Positions 25,041 to 34,699 of a DNA stretch of 64,000 nucleotides are shown in pieces (within the stretch, counting starts at the first letter, position 1; every line of letters begins with the position of its first letter). Location: NCBI RefSeq assembly GCF_008831285.2, contig NC_045142.1, forward strand, positions 5,027,501 through 5,091,500, in the 5' to 3' direction. Origin of the DNA: Nymphaea colorata (lineage: Eukaryota > Streptophyta > Magnoliopsida > Nymphaeales > Nymphaeaceae). The position numbers and the translations under genes are program-made. The notes under the pieces were generated by a model. It made no database searches and was not told the origin of the DNA. It saw only the letters and a list, made by a program, of their open reading frames with translations.

Positions 25041-26621
25041 GGATCGACCGTTCCCGGCGCCTTTACCGGGGGTAATCAACCCAAGGACTATGTTTATCAT
25101 TGATGCATTTCGTTTTAACTAAAACATCTTTTTGATTCTATATGCGGTGTAGAAAATATTGAAAGTTTGGAGTTTCAAACTTTTGAAAGGGTTCTTGAAG
25201 AATTGCTTGAAAATGTGAAATGTTTTGAGGAAAAAGTGAAACTAGTAAATATCATTTGAAAAACTTGTGAAAACATTTTGAAATCACTTTAGTGTTCTCT
25301 TAAGACTTTAAGTAGGTTTGAGATTTTGCTCTAATTCGGTTACCACCTAGCTAGAGTTCCATCCCTTCTTGCTTAAGTTCCTTTAGAGATGTGTTTGTAA
25401 TCATAAGTGAAATAAAGTGGGTGAGAATGCATGAATGCATTTACCCTATATGATTGAAAAAAAAGTAAAACATTCCTACCACAACATTCATCTAATATCA
25501 TTCCTACCACAATATACATCTAAGATTTCGTTGTTATAATTATTATATATAAGAAGAAAAAGTTTTTGAAAATGGATAGAGATTGTAGACCATCAAGCAT
25601 GATTCCAATATTGGGTCATTACTTGATTTGTGGTCTTATTGAAGTTGGTAAATAGAAAGTTCATGAGATGAGAATGTTAAGAAGAATACAAGAGATAAAA
25701 CACTCTTATGAAAGGAAAGAGAGAGATATAGAGAAAGACATGCATACTTGTGTACATATCATCACATATAAAGAGAAAAAGATGTATTGATTCGAAGAGA
25801 AAGAGAGATTTTAGAGGAAAAGAAAAATATCATACGCATATATGGGTATGAGAAATGTTATAAGAGAAGATTTTTGTCTTGAAAAGAGGAATAAATATTT
25901 GAAAGAGAGGAGATGGAACACATGTACATACGTATTCATGCACATATAAAATTTATAAAATAGAAAGTGAAAGCATAGAGAGAGAAAGATGGGGGTCATC
26001 ATGTTGACATAAATGTATATAACATGTGTATACATCCATACCTTCACAAGATTAAAAAAAAAAAAAATCAAGGAACAACTTAAAATTACCAACTTCAAAT
26101 TTAATGTAGGCCGGAGGGGAGCTTGGACTCATGCAAGAGTCTAAGCTAAGTCCCTAAGGCCATATTAGATGGTTCTTTTTGAAAATGTTTTGGAAAATAT
26201 GATTTATATAAGTATAGAATGTTATTATTTAGTTTGTTGTAAGAGATATATTTTTCTTCCACCGTTGGGTATGAAAGAAAACAAGCAACATAACGAAGCA
26301 CTCGTTAGGGTTCCTAATGTGATGATTAAGAAGGAAACTAGCGCAAAATGCCATGAAAATGCATATTAACATGTACATTTTCGTGAGGGTTTATCCCGGG
26401 TTGGACAAGTCCCAACCTCAAAAATTAATATGAAAATAAAGAGTCTCCAAACCACACTCTCATTCCCGCCATACATTCACATGTAAGTAAAGAACCAAGC
26501 AACCATGCATGCATAATTTATAGATAACATTCAAGGAATGAAAGAAAGAAAGAGAATGATGGAAAAAGCAAAGTTCAATTAGGAGGGAAGACATGATGTA
26601 ACTATGAATTGATATACCACC

Positions 26622-27140
26622 TCATCTTCTCATGTTCCCGGTGCACTTGAGTATAGCCTCTTGACTCTAAAATAAAGATTGAGAGCTATCTCTTTTGGCC
26701 ATGGAGAAATGAGGAAGAGAGGAAAATAAGAGGAAACAAAAAAAAAAACAATAAGAATGTATTCATGAAAAGAAAGAACATGGCTAAAATGAAAGATCAT
26801 CTCATCTTTCCATGCTCCCGGTGCACTTTGAGTATAGCCTCTTGTCTCTAAAAAGAGATTGAGAGCTACTTTTTTAGCCATGGGGAGATGAAGATGAGAA
26901 GAAAATGTAGAAAGAGATACAATGTTATATTTAATAAAAGAAAAAAACATGATTCAATCATGAAACGAAAGATCCTCTCATCTTTTCACACTCCCAATGC
27001 ACTTGAGCATAGCCTCTTGTCTCTAAAAAGAGATTGAGGGTTATCTCCTTTGGTCATGGGAAGAGGAAGAAGAGAAAAAAAAATGAAAACAACAACAACA
27101 CTATGTTTAAGAGAAAGAAATAACATAATAATAAGAACAT
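26622..27140. repeat. Tandem array, ~175 bp x3
   Basis: Three copies start near 26622, 26796 and 26972. Each holds (T/C)CCCGGTGCACTTGAGTATAG, CCTCTTG(T/A)CTCTAAAA, AGATTGAGAGCTA and CCATGG(G/A)GA blocks, followed by an A/G-rich spacer. The spacing is not a multiple of three, so the open frame at 26630-26950 is not a repeated protein. Confidence 0.85.
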
Positions 27141-27406
27141 TAATGAAAAGAAAGAAGAGAGAAATGAGAGAGATGAAGATTACATACCTCTAATGGGAAA
27201 TAACTTAAGGAAGATGAACACATTCACTTGAAGATCCCATTTTGAATGAAGCTCCAAAAGTGCTTGCTCTAAGTTGGAGAAGGAAATGAAAAGAGGAAGA
27301 GGGAGAGAGAGAGAGAGCTCAAGAGAAACTCTAAGTCTTCAAGTGAGAATACACTAGAGTTTCTCCCAAGGACCAATCTTGCCCAAGAGGGGGGATATGG
27401 GGGGGT

Positions 27407-27414
27407 ATTTATAG
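27407..27414 (-). promoter_or_regulatory. TATA box candidate, minus strand
   Basis: TATAAATA lies in a GC-flanked setting (CTATAAATACCCCCC on the minus strand). A CT-rich stretch follows about 90 bp downstream. It resembles an LTR or plant core promoter. No coding exon is attached to it. Confidence 0.4.
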
Positions 27415-27457
27415 AGGATTTTGGAGCCAAAACCCAAAATTTGAATTTTTTGACCTA

Positions 27458-27736
27458 AAAAGACTAAAATCACCCTCCAAAAGGAGATTTTTTGGTCAAA
27501 AGGAAGGGCAAATGAGTCTTGTCCACCCAAAAAGACTAAAACTACCCTCTAAAAGGATGTTTTTTGGTCAAAAGGAGGGGTAAATCAGTCTTGTTTAAAA
27601 AAAGACTAAAATCACCCTCTAAAATGAGGTTTTTTTGTCAAAAGGAGGGACAAATCGGTCTTGTTTAAAAAAGACTAAAATCACCCTCTAAAAGAAGGTT
27701 TTTTGGTCAAAAGGAGGGGCAAATCGGTCTTAAATG
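27458..27736. repeat. Tandem array, ~70 bp x4
   Basis: Four copies of AAAAGACTAAAATCACCCTC, then TAAAAGGAGGTTTTTTGGTC, AAAAGGAGGG and AAATC(G/A)GTCTTGT run head to tail, about 68-71 bp apart. They are followed at 27743-27850 by three diverged copies of ATTTTGGATTTAATTTGGAT. The array lies just upstream of the minus-strand TATA box. Confidence 0.9.
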
Positions 27737-27859
27737 ATTGATTTGGATCTGAACTTGGGTTTTGGATCTAAAAGTAGTATTTTGGATTTAATTTGGATCT
27801 GAGAGTTCTATTTTGGATTTAATTTGGATCTGAGAGTAGTATTTTGGAAATCTTGTGCC

Positions 27860-28618
27860 TAAATTTGAATTTCGCATTTAGATAAAACATCATAGTCCTT
27901 TAGAAAAATTTGGGGTGATTACAAAATAGAACCATCAATTTGCAAGTTAATGACTCAAGCAAAAGCTGACAAGTTGAATCGGCCATAGAACCTCCAATAA
28001 GTTTTTTCAATTTTAATGAGGTCATGATCGATCGATTAAAACTACAAGACCATGCTTCATCTGATCCATCGTATGAGCAATCATGTTTCTCTTTCGTCAA
28101 TTCAATGATGATGACACAAACTCATTTGTAAGAGCATAAAATTAATCAAATCCACATGAAACGAGCATTATTATCGCACCTTAGTATATGTGTGAACCAT
28201 AATGATTTACATGTTCTATCATCCCCTTCAAATTGAAATTTTGCATGCAAATCAACGTATGTACTCACTTTCCACATGGGTCGACAAAATCCAACAAAAT
28301 ATACATAGATGAACACCTTCCAAAACAGTCCTAGTCCTTCTCCAATGTAATAAAATCTTTATCTTGTGCCCTAAATCATTCAATGTTGATTTTAGCATTC
28401 TCAATAATAATTATTGAAGCACTTAAAGATAAACATTGGACAAAATAGGTTCAATTAGTCTACACTCACCCCTCATATGGAGTTCAAATTGTTGCAGGTG
28501 TCCCCCGACAGCCACCTCACGTGCTTTACTAGCCACCAATTGTTACCGAGAGTCCACTGCTGCAGTCCACAACTTCCTCTAATCATTGGAAAAAGAAAAA
28601 AAAAACATATTCCTCCAG
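27860..28618. other. Unassigned intergenic DNA left of second copia
   Basis: No domain or exon is recognised; open frames such as 27900-28100 have no motif. The last five bases before the copia element form its left target-site copy. Confidence 0.4.
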
Positions 28619-28623
28619 CTGCC
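28619..28623. repeat. Target-site duplication CTGCC (left)
   Basis: The five bases CTGCC directly before TGTTGGCGTTCTC match CTGCC directly after the far LTR end at 32503-32507. Together they fix both ends of the internally deleted copia element. Confidence 0.85.
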
Positions 28624-28636
28624 TGTTGGCGTTCTC

Positions 28637-29650
28637 CCTTGATTCTACTAGCTACACCAACGGCATACGAAAGATCTGGTATTGTGTAGAGAAGATACCT
28701 TAGACATCCGATGACTCATTGATACTCTGTTGCATCCACCGGCTGTCCTTCGGGATCCTTGTACAGCTACGACCTTGGTTCCATAGAGAGTTTTGTTGGA
28801 TTGCAGTCAACCATGCCAAATTAAGTTAACACCTTCTTGGCATAGGCTGTCTGCTTGATCCGAATACCGTCTTCGCCTTGTGCCACCTCAATCCCAAGGT
28901 AATAGGTGAGCAGGCCGAGGTCGCTCATCTCGAATTCAGCCATCATCTGCTGCTTGAATGTTGCGATCGCCTCTGAATCCTCCCCTGTTACAATTAGATA
29001 ATCAACATAAACTCCGATGATGACACCAGTGCGGTCTTTTCCCCTAGTATAAATGGCTTGTTCCAGTGCGCACTTTGAGAACCCAAGGTGCTTCAAGCTC
29101 CAATCTAGGTGCGTGTTCCAGGCGCGTGGTGCTTGTCGGAGACCGTACAATGCCTTGCTCAATTTGAGTACCATATGCTCCTTGTTTTTCACCGTGAAAC
29201 CCTCTGGCTAGGTTACATAGACCTCCTCCTCAAGTTCGCCGTTGAGGAATGCAGATTTGACATCGAGGTGATGGACTTGCCACCCACGGTTGGCTGCGAT
29301 GGGAAGGATGACTCGTACGGTGTCGAGCCAGGCGACCGGCGCAAATGCCTCCTCGAAGTCGATCCCTTGCCGCTGGACATAGCCCTCGCGACTAATCTAG
29401 CATTGTGTTTGATCACCTCTCCGTCTGAGTTTTTCTTCAATTTGAACATCCATTTGAGTCTGATTGCTTTGATTCTGGTTGGTAGGGTTGTCAGCATCCA
29501 GGTCAAATTTTTCTCAATAGATTCAATCTCCTTGGCCATGGCTTCCTCCCATGCCGGTTGGCCGATTGCTTCTTGGTAACACGACGGCTCCTCTGTTGCC
29601 GCAAGCATGACCTCTTCTTTGACGTTTTCATCATGAGCTTGACACGCCAA
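28637..29650 (-). pseudogene. Copia reverse transcriptase (degenerate, RNase H missing)
   Basis: QPAWEEAMAKEIESIEKNLTW, LPTRIKAIRLKWMFKLKK, LSKALYGLRQAPRAWNTHLD and the FEMSDLGLLTYYLGIEV block are clear RT landmarks. The active-site box reads VYVDYLIVTG (28998-29009 for YVDY), so the second catalytic aspartate of YVDD is lost. Stops occur after the AYAKKVLT block and again near 28760 and 28715. The reading ends at the deletion junction near 28637. Confidence 0.9.
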
Positions 29651-29914
29651 TCGTCTCGCATGATATCATCGATATGTCTGTACCAAACGGGTCCGTCATT
29701 ACTGTACTCCATCTCCGAGGCCACGGCAGTTTCATCCACTAGAAATATCCAAGCCGGCGTCACCACGGGCATTGCTTCGCCACCCATCGGTGTTGATGAA
29801 TAAGCTGGGTAGCCTAGCTCCATGGATAACGACCTTCCTACTTGTCCGCTTGCAACTGAGTTGTCCACTACTGACTCGGTGTTGGATTCATCCTCAACAG
29901 TGAAATTTGACGAC

Positions 29915-30890
29915 TCACTGCCTCCTGCATCCATGTTCCAATTCCACTTCAAATTTAACATCATGACTTACATGGATTCTTTTGCGCTGTGGATCGAAAA
30001 GTCGATGTGCCTTGCAGCCGTCCTCGACATCGATATACGCCATTGGCTGGCTGCGATCATCGAGCTTCTTCATGTGTGGCGTCGTCACCCTGACATGCCC
30101 TTTGCAACCGAATAACCGAAGATGCGCAAAATCCGGTTTCATGCCACTCCAAGCTTCAAATGGTGTGCGTTCGCCCATGACCTTCGTAGGCAAGCGGTTC
30201 AGCAGGTAGACCGTGTGCCGTACCGCCTGCCCCCAAAACCTTCCCGACATGCTCATGCTCTTGAGGAGAGATCTTGCCATCGCCATCACCGTCCTATTCC
30301 TACGCTCCACCACATCGTTTTGTTGTGGTGAGTATGGCACAATGAGGTGCCATGCAATGCCAGCCTGTTCACACACAATGGCAAACTCGAGAGGGAGGAA
30401 TTCGTTCTCGGCACCCGCATACAGATTGGCAAACCCCGATCGGTCCGGAGCGTCTTGACGCGATGCCTGCATACGTTCTCGGCCAGCACCTTGATCCTCA
30501 TTTATGTGGAGCATGCTTGGTCTTTTGTTCTGGGCAGACACAACCACATCCAACGAGAGAAGTCATCAACGATTAGTAAGAAATAACTATTACCGGCAGG
30601 GGTGGGTGGCATGATCGGGCCGCAAAGATCAGCGTGCAAGAATTCGAGTGGCTCCTTTACTCGATAGTTGGCTGCCGACCTGAATGGCTGTCTCGACTGC
30701 TTCGCCACCAAACACTCTCGGCATAACTGAGCGGGATGAGTGATCGGCGGTATCCTGATTGCCATCTTCTTGTTTACAAGCATCTTCATTGCTTGAAAGT
30801 TCATGTGGCCAAGACGAGCATGCCACAGCCAAGCCGGATCCCCAAGGTTTGCGAGGAGGCATACTGGCCTTGTAATCTACAGCTTGATGC
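29915..30890 (-). pseudogene. Copia integrase (degenerate)
   Basis: The zinc-finger remnant CRECLVAKQSRQPF is followed by LEFLHADLCGP, FLLIVDDFSRWMW, NEFLPLEFAIVCEQAGI and PYSPQQNDVVERRNRT, which carries the late catalytic glutamate region. WGQAVRHTVYLLNRLPTK, LRLFGCKGHV and the C-terminal HVSHDVKF complete the series. Two frame changes (about 30890 and 30530) interrupt it. Confidence 0.9.
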
Positions 30891-31458
30891 GGTAGAGACG
30901 ATTTGGTGTGTGTCTTACCTTCATGATCAGCTGCCATGGATTTTTGACGAACACCTCCAGTTCGTCTTCATCCATAACCACCTTGTGGCCTGCCTCAGTG
31001 AGTTGCTCGAGACTCACGATGTCGCTGTGAAGCCTTGGAATATAATATACTTCATGGAGCAGCCATTGATCATCATTTTTGCATTTAAAAAGAATTGAAC
31101 CCTTACCCTTGATCTGCACTGATGAGCCGTCGCCGAACTTCACCTTGCCGGTGATTGCCTCGTCCAACTCCCGAAACTTGATCTTGTCTCCGGTCATGTG
31201 GTTGTTGGCGTCGTTATCCAGGTACCAGGCATCGATAGTTTTCATGCCTTGCTCGGTTCTGTGCAGTTCCGGCCATACCTGCTTCTCATTCAGCAGGACT
31301 GTATCCTGCTGATCTTGCCTTTCTGGTGGTTCAAGTGATGCGAACACCACTTCTTCCAACTCTGCACGCAACAGGGCTGGTTCGGTGTCGTCAGCTTGTG
31401 TAAGATGCGCCTCCTCCTTCCTTTTAAGAGCCTTGCACAGGTTCACGTAATGCCCCAA
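30891..31458 (-). pseudogene. Copia protease / GAG-pre-integrase (degenerate)
   Basis: The protease box reads WYLDNDANNHMTG (31201-31230) where the family has D-T/S-G-A. The catalytic triad neighbourhood is therefore altered to DNDA and should be inactive. VKFGDGSSVQIKGKGSI, LHEVYYIPRL and NRLYRIKL follow in one frame, then a stop. Confidence 0.88.
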
Positions 31459-32355
31459 TTCGTTGCAATTGAAGCAATGGATGTGACTCTTGTCACGACC
31501 ACTGCTTTCAGAGCCACCTGCTCTGTCCTTGAGTGGGAAGTCTTCTCATCTGCCTCTCTCGCGCCCTCTGCCACGTCTGCTTCCACCCCGGCTACGAACT
31601 CCTCCTTCCCCGTGAGTCCTCTCCTTTCGGGTCAATGATGGGTCGCTGCCACTTCTCTTCTGTCGTGCCTCCCACTCGACCTGAGTGAGAAGCAATTGAG
31701 CATCACCGTTGCCACTGGTACCGAATGCTCGGGGACGCGAGCGTCCTTCGTAGGTCTTGAGTCGTCCCACGGCCTCTTCAAACAACATAGTGTCGAGGTC
31801 GCAAAACTGCTTTATGCCGGCGATTACACTGAGAAACCGATTTGGAACAGTGTCAAACAGTTTCTTCACCAGGGCGGCGTCGCTCAGGGTTCCCCCCAAG
31901 CTCGCATACTCGACGGACATTCTGGTGAGTCTGCCCGCATATTGATCCAACGTCTCTCCTTCCTCCATTCGCATGGCGTCAAAGTCGCTCTTCAATGTTT
32001 GTAAGCGCGCATTCCTCACACGATCTGCCCCTACGAATCTCGTCTTGAGGCAATCCCAGACCTCCTTCGCCGTCACCTTCTTTGCCACCTGCATTAGGAG
32101 ATCCTCCGGGAGGGCTTGGAGAAGAAGCGACCTCGCCTTCTTGTCCTTCCTCGTGTCGACAGCCACACCGGCCGTCGGCTCGATTGCCTCTCAGACGCCT
32201 TGATCTTCCATCATGGCCTGGACCCTAAACACCCAGCTGGTGTAGTTGGTCGCCGTGAGCAGTAGATACTGGAACGTCCCACTGGCGATCTTCCGCGCTG
32301 CCTCAGTTGTGATGATCGACATCGGTTGCTGTTGGAATCGAGGGAGCTTTGGCAT
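31459..32355 (-). pseudogene. Copia gag (one nonsense codon)
   Basis: It starts MPKLPRF just after the primer site, continues through LTATNYTSWVFRVQAMMEDQ, and meets a TGA where the family normally has Trp (about 32188). It then reads on through KEVWDCLKTRFVGADRV, ETLDQYAGRLTRMSVEYASL and an Arg/Gly-rich segment. The zinc knuckle CFNCNELGHYVNLC is complete, but a frame change near 31546 separates it from the upstream part. Confidence 0.9.
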
Positions 32356-32365
32356 ACAACCTGAC

Positions 32366-32377
32366 TTTGATACCAAA
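32366..32377 (-). other. Copia primer-binding site
   Basis: TTTGGTATCA follows directly after the LTR end on the minus strand. It matches the start of the usual plant copia site complementary to initiator Met-tRNA. Confidence 0.8.
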
Positions 32378-32502
32378 TGTTGGCGCTCTCTCCCTCTCTT
32401 TGCACATTCCCTCCTTAGTGTGTTGCAGCCTATGTCCTCCTCTCTCATTTTACCCTTACTAAAAGGGAAGGGATTAAGTGAGAATTAAGGGATAGCGCCA
32501 AC
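32378..32502 (-). repeat. Short copia 5' LTR (125 bp) with inverted ends
   Basis: The ends TGTTGGCGCT and AGCGCCAACA are perfect inverted repeats of 10 bp. The interior carries TTACCCTTACTAAAAGGGAAG. At 125 bp it is unusually short for copia and recalls the LTRs of miniature elements. The right flank is the second CTGCC copy. Confidence 0.9.
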
Positions 32503-32507
32503 ACTGC

Positions 32508-33060
32508 CAAATCCAAAAAAAAAAGAACGAGAATGAGCAAAAGAGAGACATCCGATGTGAGAGAGTGCAGGGGACTATGGGGAGCCAGTGAGAGGGTGCT
32601 TGGTTGAGGGACACGGGAGAGAGGGAGAGTGAGAGACAGTGAGGATGAGAGAACTCGGGGGAACAAGAGTGGAAGAGCAGAGAGGGTGAGAGAGTTCATG
32701 CAGGGAGAGTGGGAGAGTGAGAGCATGAGTGGGTGAGCATCGGGCGAGTGAGTGGGAGTGAAAGTTAGTAAGAAAACGAGAGAGACCGAACGTGAGTGCG
32801 TATGAGAGGGGGAGAATGAGAGAGAGCTCGGCAGAGATCGGGAAAACAAGGGAGAGCAAGATGGAGATTTCAGGCGAGGAAGATGAGAGAGGGTCAAAGC
32901 AGAGAGATGGTGGGAGAAGGAAGAGAGAAATTGAAAGGTAGAAGGGATTACCAAAACACTGCCACCTTTCGCCACCACTTCCTCAACCTTCGCCTTCCCC
33001 TTCTTCCTCCTCACCTCTGCTGTTTTCCCCGCCTCTTCTTCAACTCCTTCTGCTACTTCT
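32508..33060. repeat. Purine-rich (GA/GAGT) low-complexity tract
   Basis: About 430 bp of the plus strand are nearly pure G/A with scattered T (GAGAGTGAGAGAGT-like words), followed by a CT-rich stretch at 32960-33070. The long minus-strand frame here (32445-33014) is just the Ser/Leu/His-rich translation of this tract. Confidence 0.7.
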
Positions 33061-34690
33061 TCCTCTGTTCGACCTGAGACGACATGGGAGAGCCCTTAGC
33101 CGTCAGGTTCCCTTTGGTGCGCAATAATAACTCCAGGTCGGATCTGGACCGTCATCCAGACCCACCCAAAATTTCATACGCCAAAGTATCAGGCATTATA
33201 GCTAGTGTTCTTCCAGTCTACCAAATACTGGCAGATTATCAAGGATCACGTTTCCCCTTTCAATTTACAAAATATGTACATCTCATATTCTAAATGAAAC
33301 TCGTAAACTTATGATTAAGCTAATAGGCTGAATCGAACCAAAATTGGGATCATTTACAGATGGAATTGATTACTGTATATGTTTATAATTTTAAAATAAG
33401 AATACTTAAGAAAAATGAATGTGTAATTTGATAATAATAATAATAGCTTAAGGTTGCCAAACGATAACTTGATAATAGTAATAGTATTCTAATAATACAA
33501 GATTAATAAAAAAATAGAAACATTATGAACCTTGCTGTTTAGCCTTTTCATTGTCCACTGAAAGGCACATAGAAAAAAAAAATCTCTCCCAATTGCTATT
33601 AGAAAAATTTTTAAACGTCGTTCCCCTTATGTTCTCTCTCTCTCTTTCTCTTTCTATATATATATATATATATCGAGTGAGAGCAAAGCTTGGAAGGGGT
33701 AGTTTGTGGGGGCTCATTATCAGATAATAAGAGGAGTAGAAATGCACCTTAAAAAAAGTTACAAATGACCTCATAGACAAGGTAATTTAACGAAAAATCA
33801 AACATATGAGTTGATTTTATTGAAATTAGATAATCAAAAGCAACTGAACAGGACAGGCTGGCAAATGGCAGCACTATCACCAACAAAATCAGTTGAGCCG
33901 ATGACCAGAGCATCCAGCCAGCAAAGGTAGGATGCCAAATAGTAGTTGTGGTTGGAAAAGGAACAGGGAGGGGGCCAAAGAGGCTATTTGTGAATGGCTG
34001 GAAGCTCGCCCTGGTTGCCCAGGGTTGACCCCTTGGGCTGCCTGGGGTAGATTCCTTGCTAGCCGAAGTTGGTTCCCTAATTTTGTGGACTAAGTCCTGC
34101 ATCTTGGCTACCTTAGCCCTATTAGTCATCGGGCCATCTAGCCTGATTCCAAGCATCAATTTCATGTCCCAAGCCCAAGCCTCGCTGGCAATACTGGTCC
34201 CAGAAAAAAAGAAAAAGAAAAAAAAAAAGTTTATACTCTGAGAATAAGCCAGATATTTTCAAGTGGTTTTCCAAGCGATAGAGGTTCTGTGTTCGAAACG
34301 AAGTTGTCTTCAATGGTTGGAGGGCGAAATCAGAGCCGGGTAAGGAAAAGTAGGCAACAGTTGAGCAAGTAGAACAAAAAGCAAGATATAGTAAAAGTTG
34401 TGCTCCATCCATCTGAACATCTGCCTATATACGTTGAAGAGAGAAGAAAGAATTGTCTAGTCTGTGAAGAGTGTATTAAAGTGATGATGTTACACAAAAC
34501 ATTCTAAAAGAGGTAGTTCAAACCTCTTAAGCAACCGAGCCGATAGCTCCTGTTATTGGGTTGGAAGGGTTTAAAAGGGAAAAAAAAAGGCATGTCTATT
34601 TATAAACAATTTTGAACTGAAGCCATCTTCATAGCATGCTATCTTATGAATTGGACTCCTACTATTTGACTTAAAGGTAAATCTTTTACT
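33061..34690. other. Intergenic DNA, possible Ty3-type pol tail
   Basis: Mostly AT-rich with an AT/GA microsatellite at 33630-33675. On the minus strand around 34060-34165 the frame reads IRLDGPMTNRAKVAKMQDLV, which recalls the DGPMTRARAKR tail of plant retroelement polyproteins. The frame then drifts into nonsense. Low confidence. Confidence 0.35.
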
Positions 34691-34699
34691 TCACACTTT

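Larger units (their letters stand above)
25042..27420 (-). other. Possible very long LTR / noncoding retroelement region (minus strand)
   Basis: On the minus strand a TATAAATA box (27407-27414) is followed by a CT-rich leader (27298-27320), then about 2.3 kb without coding capacity. It ends in GGTAAAGGCGCCGGGAACGG (about 25049-25068), which loosely recalls the GGCGCCG primer-binding sites of plant Ty3-type elements with giant LTRs. No gag or pol follows. The region is purine-rich on the plus strand and contains a ~175-bp tandem array. A promoter of an unknown noncoding transcript is an alternative. Confidence 0.3.
28624..32502 (-). mobile_element. Internally deleted Ty1/copia element with 125-bp LTR
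   Basis: The minus-strand order is LTR (32502-32378), primer site TTTGGTATCA, gag, protease, integrase, RT. The coding part stops within the RPDLSYAVGVASR-like block, and about 15 bp that match the LTR end (GAGAACGCCAACA) follow at once. RNase H and all but the tip of the 3' LTR are gone, but the CTGCC duplication shows both ends are true ends. The element is visibly GC-richer than its flanks. Premature stops, frameshifts and altered catalytic boxes make it inactive. Confidence 0.9.

Noticed and set aside
26630-26950. Repeat protein with ALNL...SAPG(A/T) words
   Set aside because: The DNA repeat period is not a multiple of three and frames change between units, so a repeat protein is unlikely.
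27458-27736. Regularly spaced repeats considered as a CRISPR array
   Set aside because: Units are about 70 bp, contiguous and diverged without spacers, and the DNA is clearly from a plant nucleus.
30122-30586. Several plus-strand frames inside the second copia
   Set aside because: Shadows of the minus-strand integrase region, kept open by its higher GC content.
32445-33014. 189-residue Ser/Leu/His-rich minus-strand frame
   Set aside because: It mirrors a purine-rich low-complexity tract and partly overlaps the copia LTR; no protein family resemblance.
34254-34320. Possible tRNA-like B box (GTTCTGTGTTCGAAAC)
   Set aside because: No A box at a suitable distance and no cloverleaf could be drawn.
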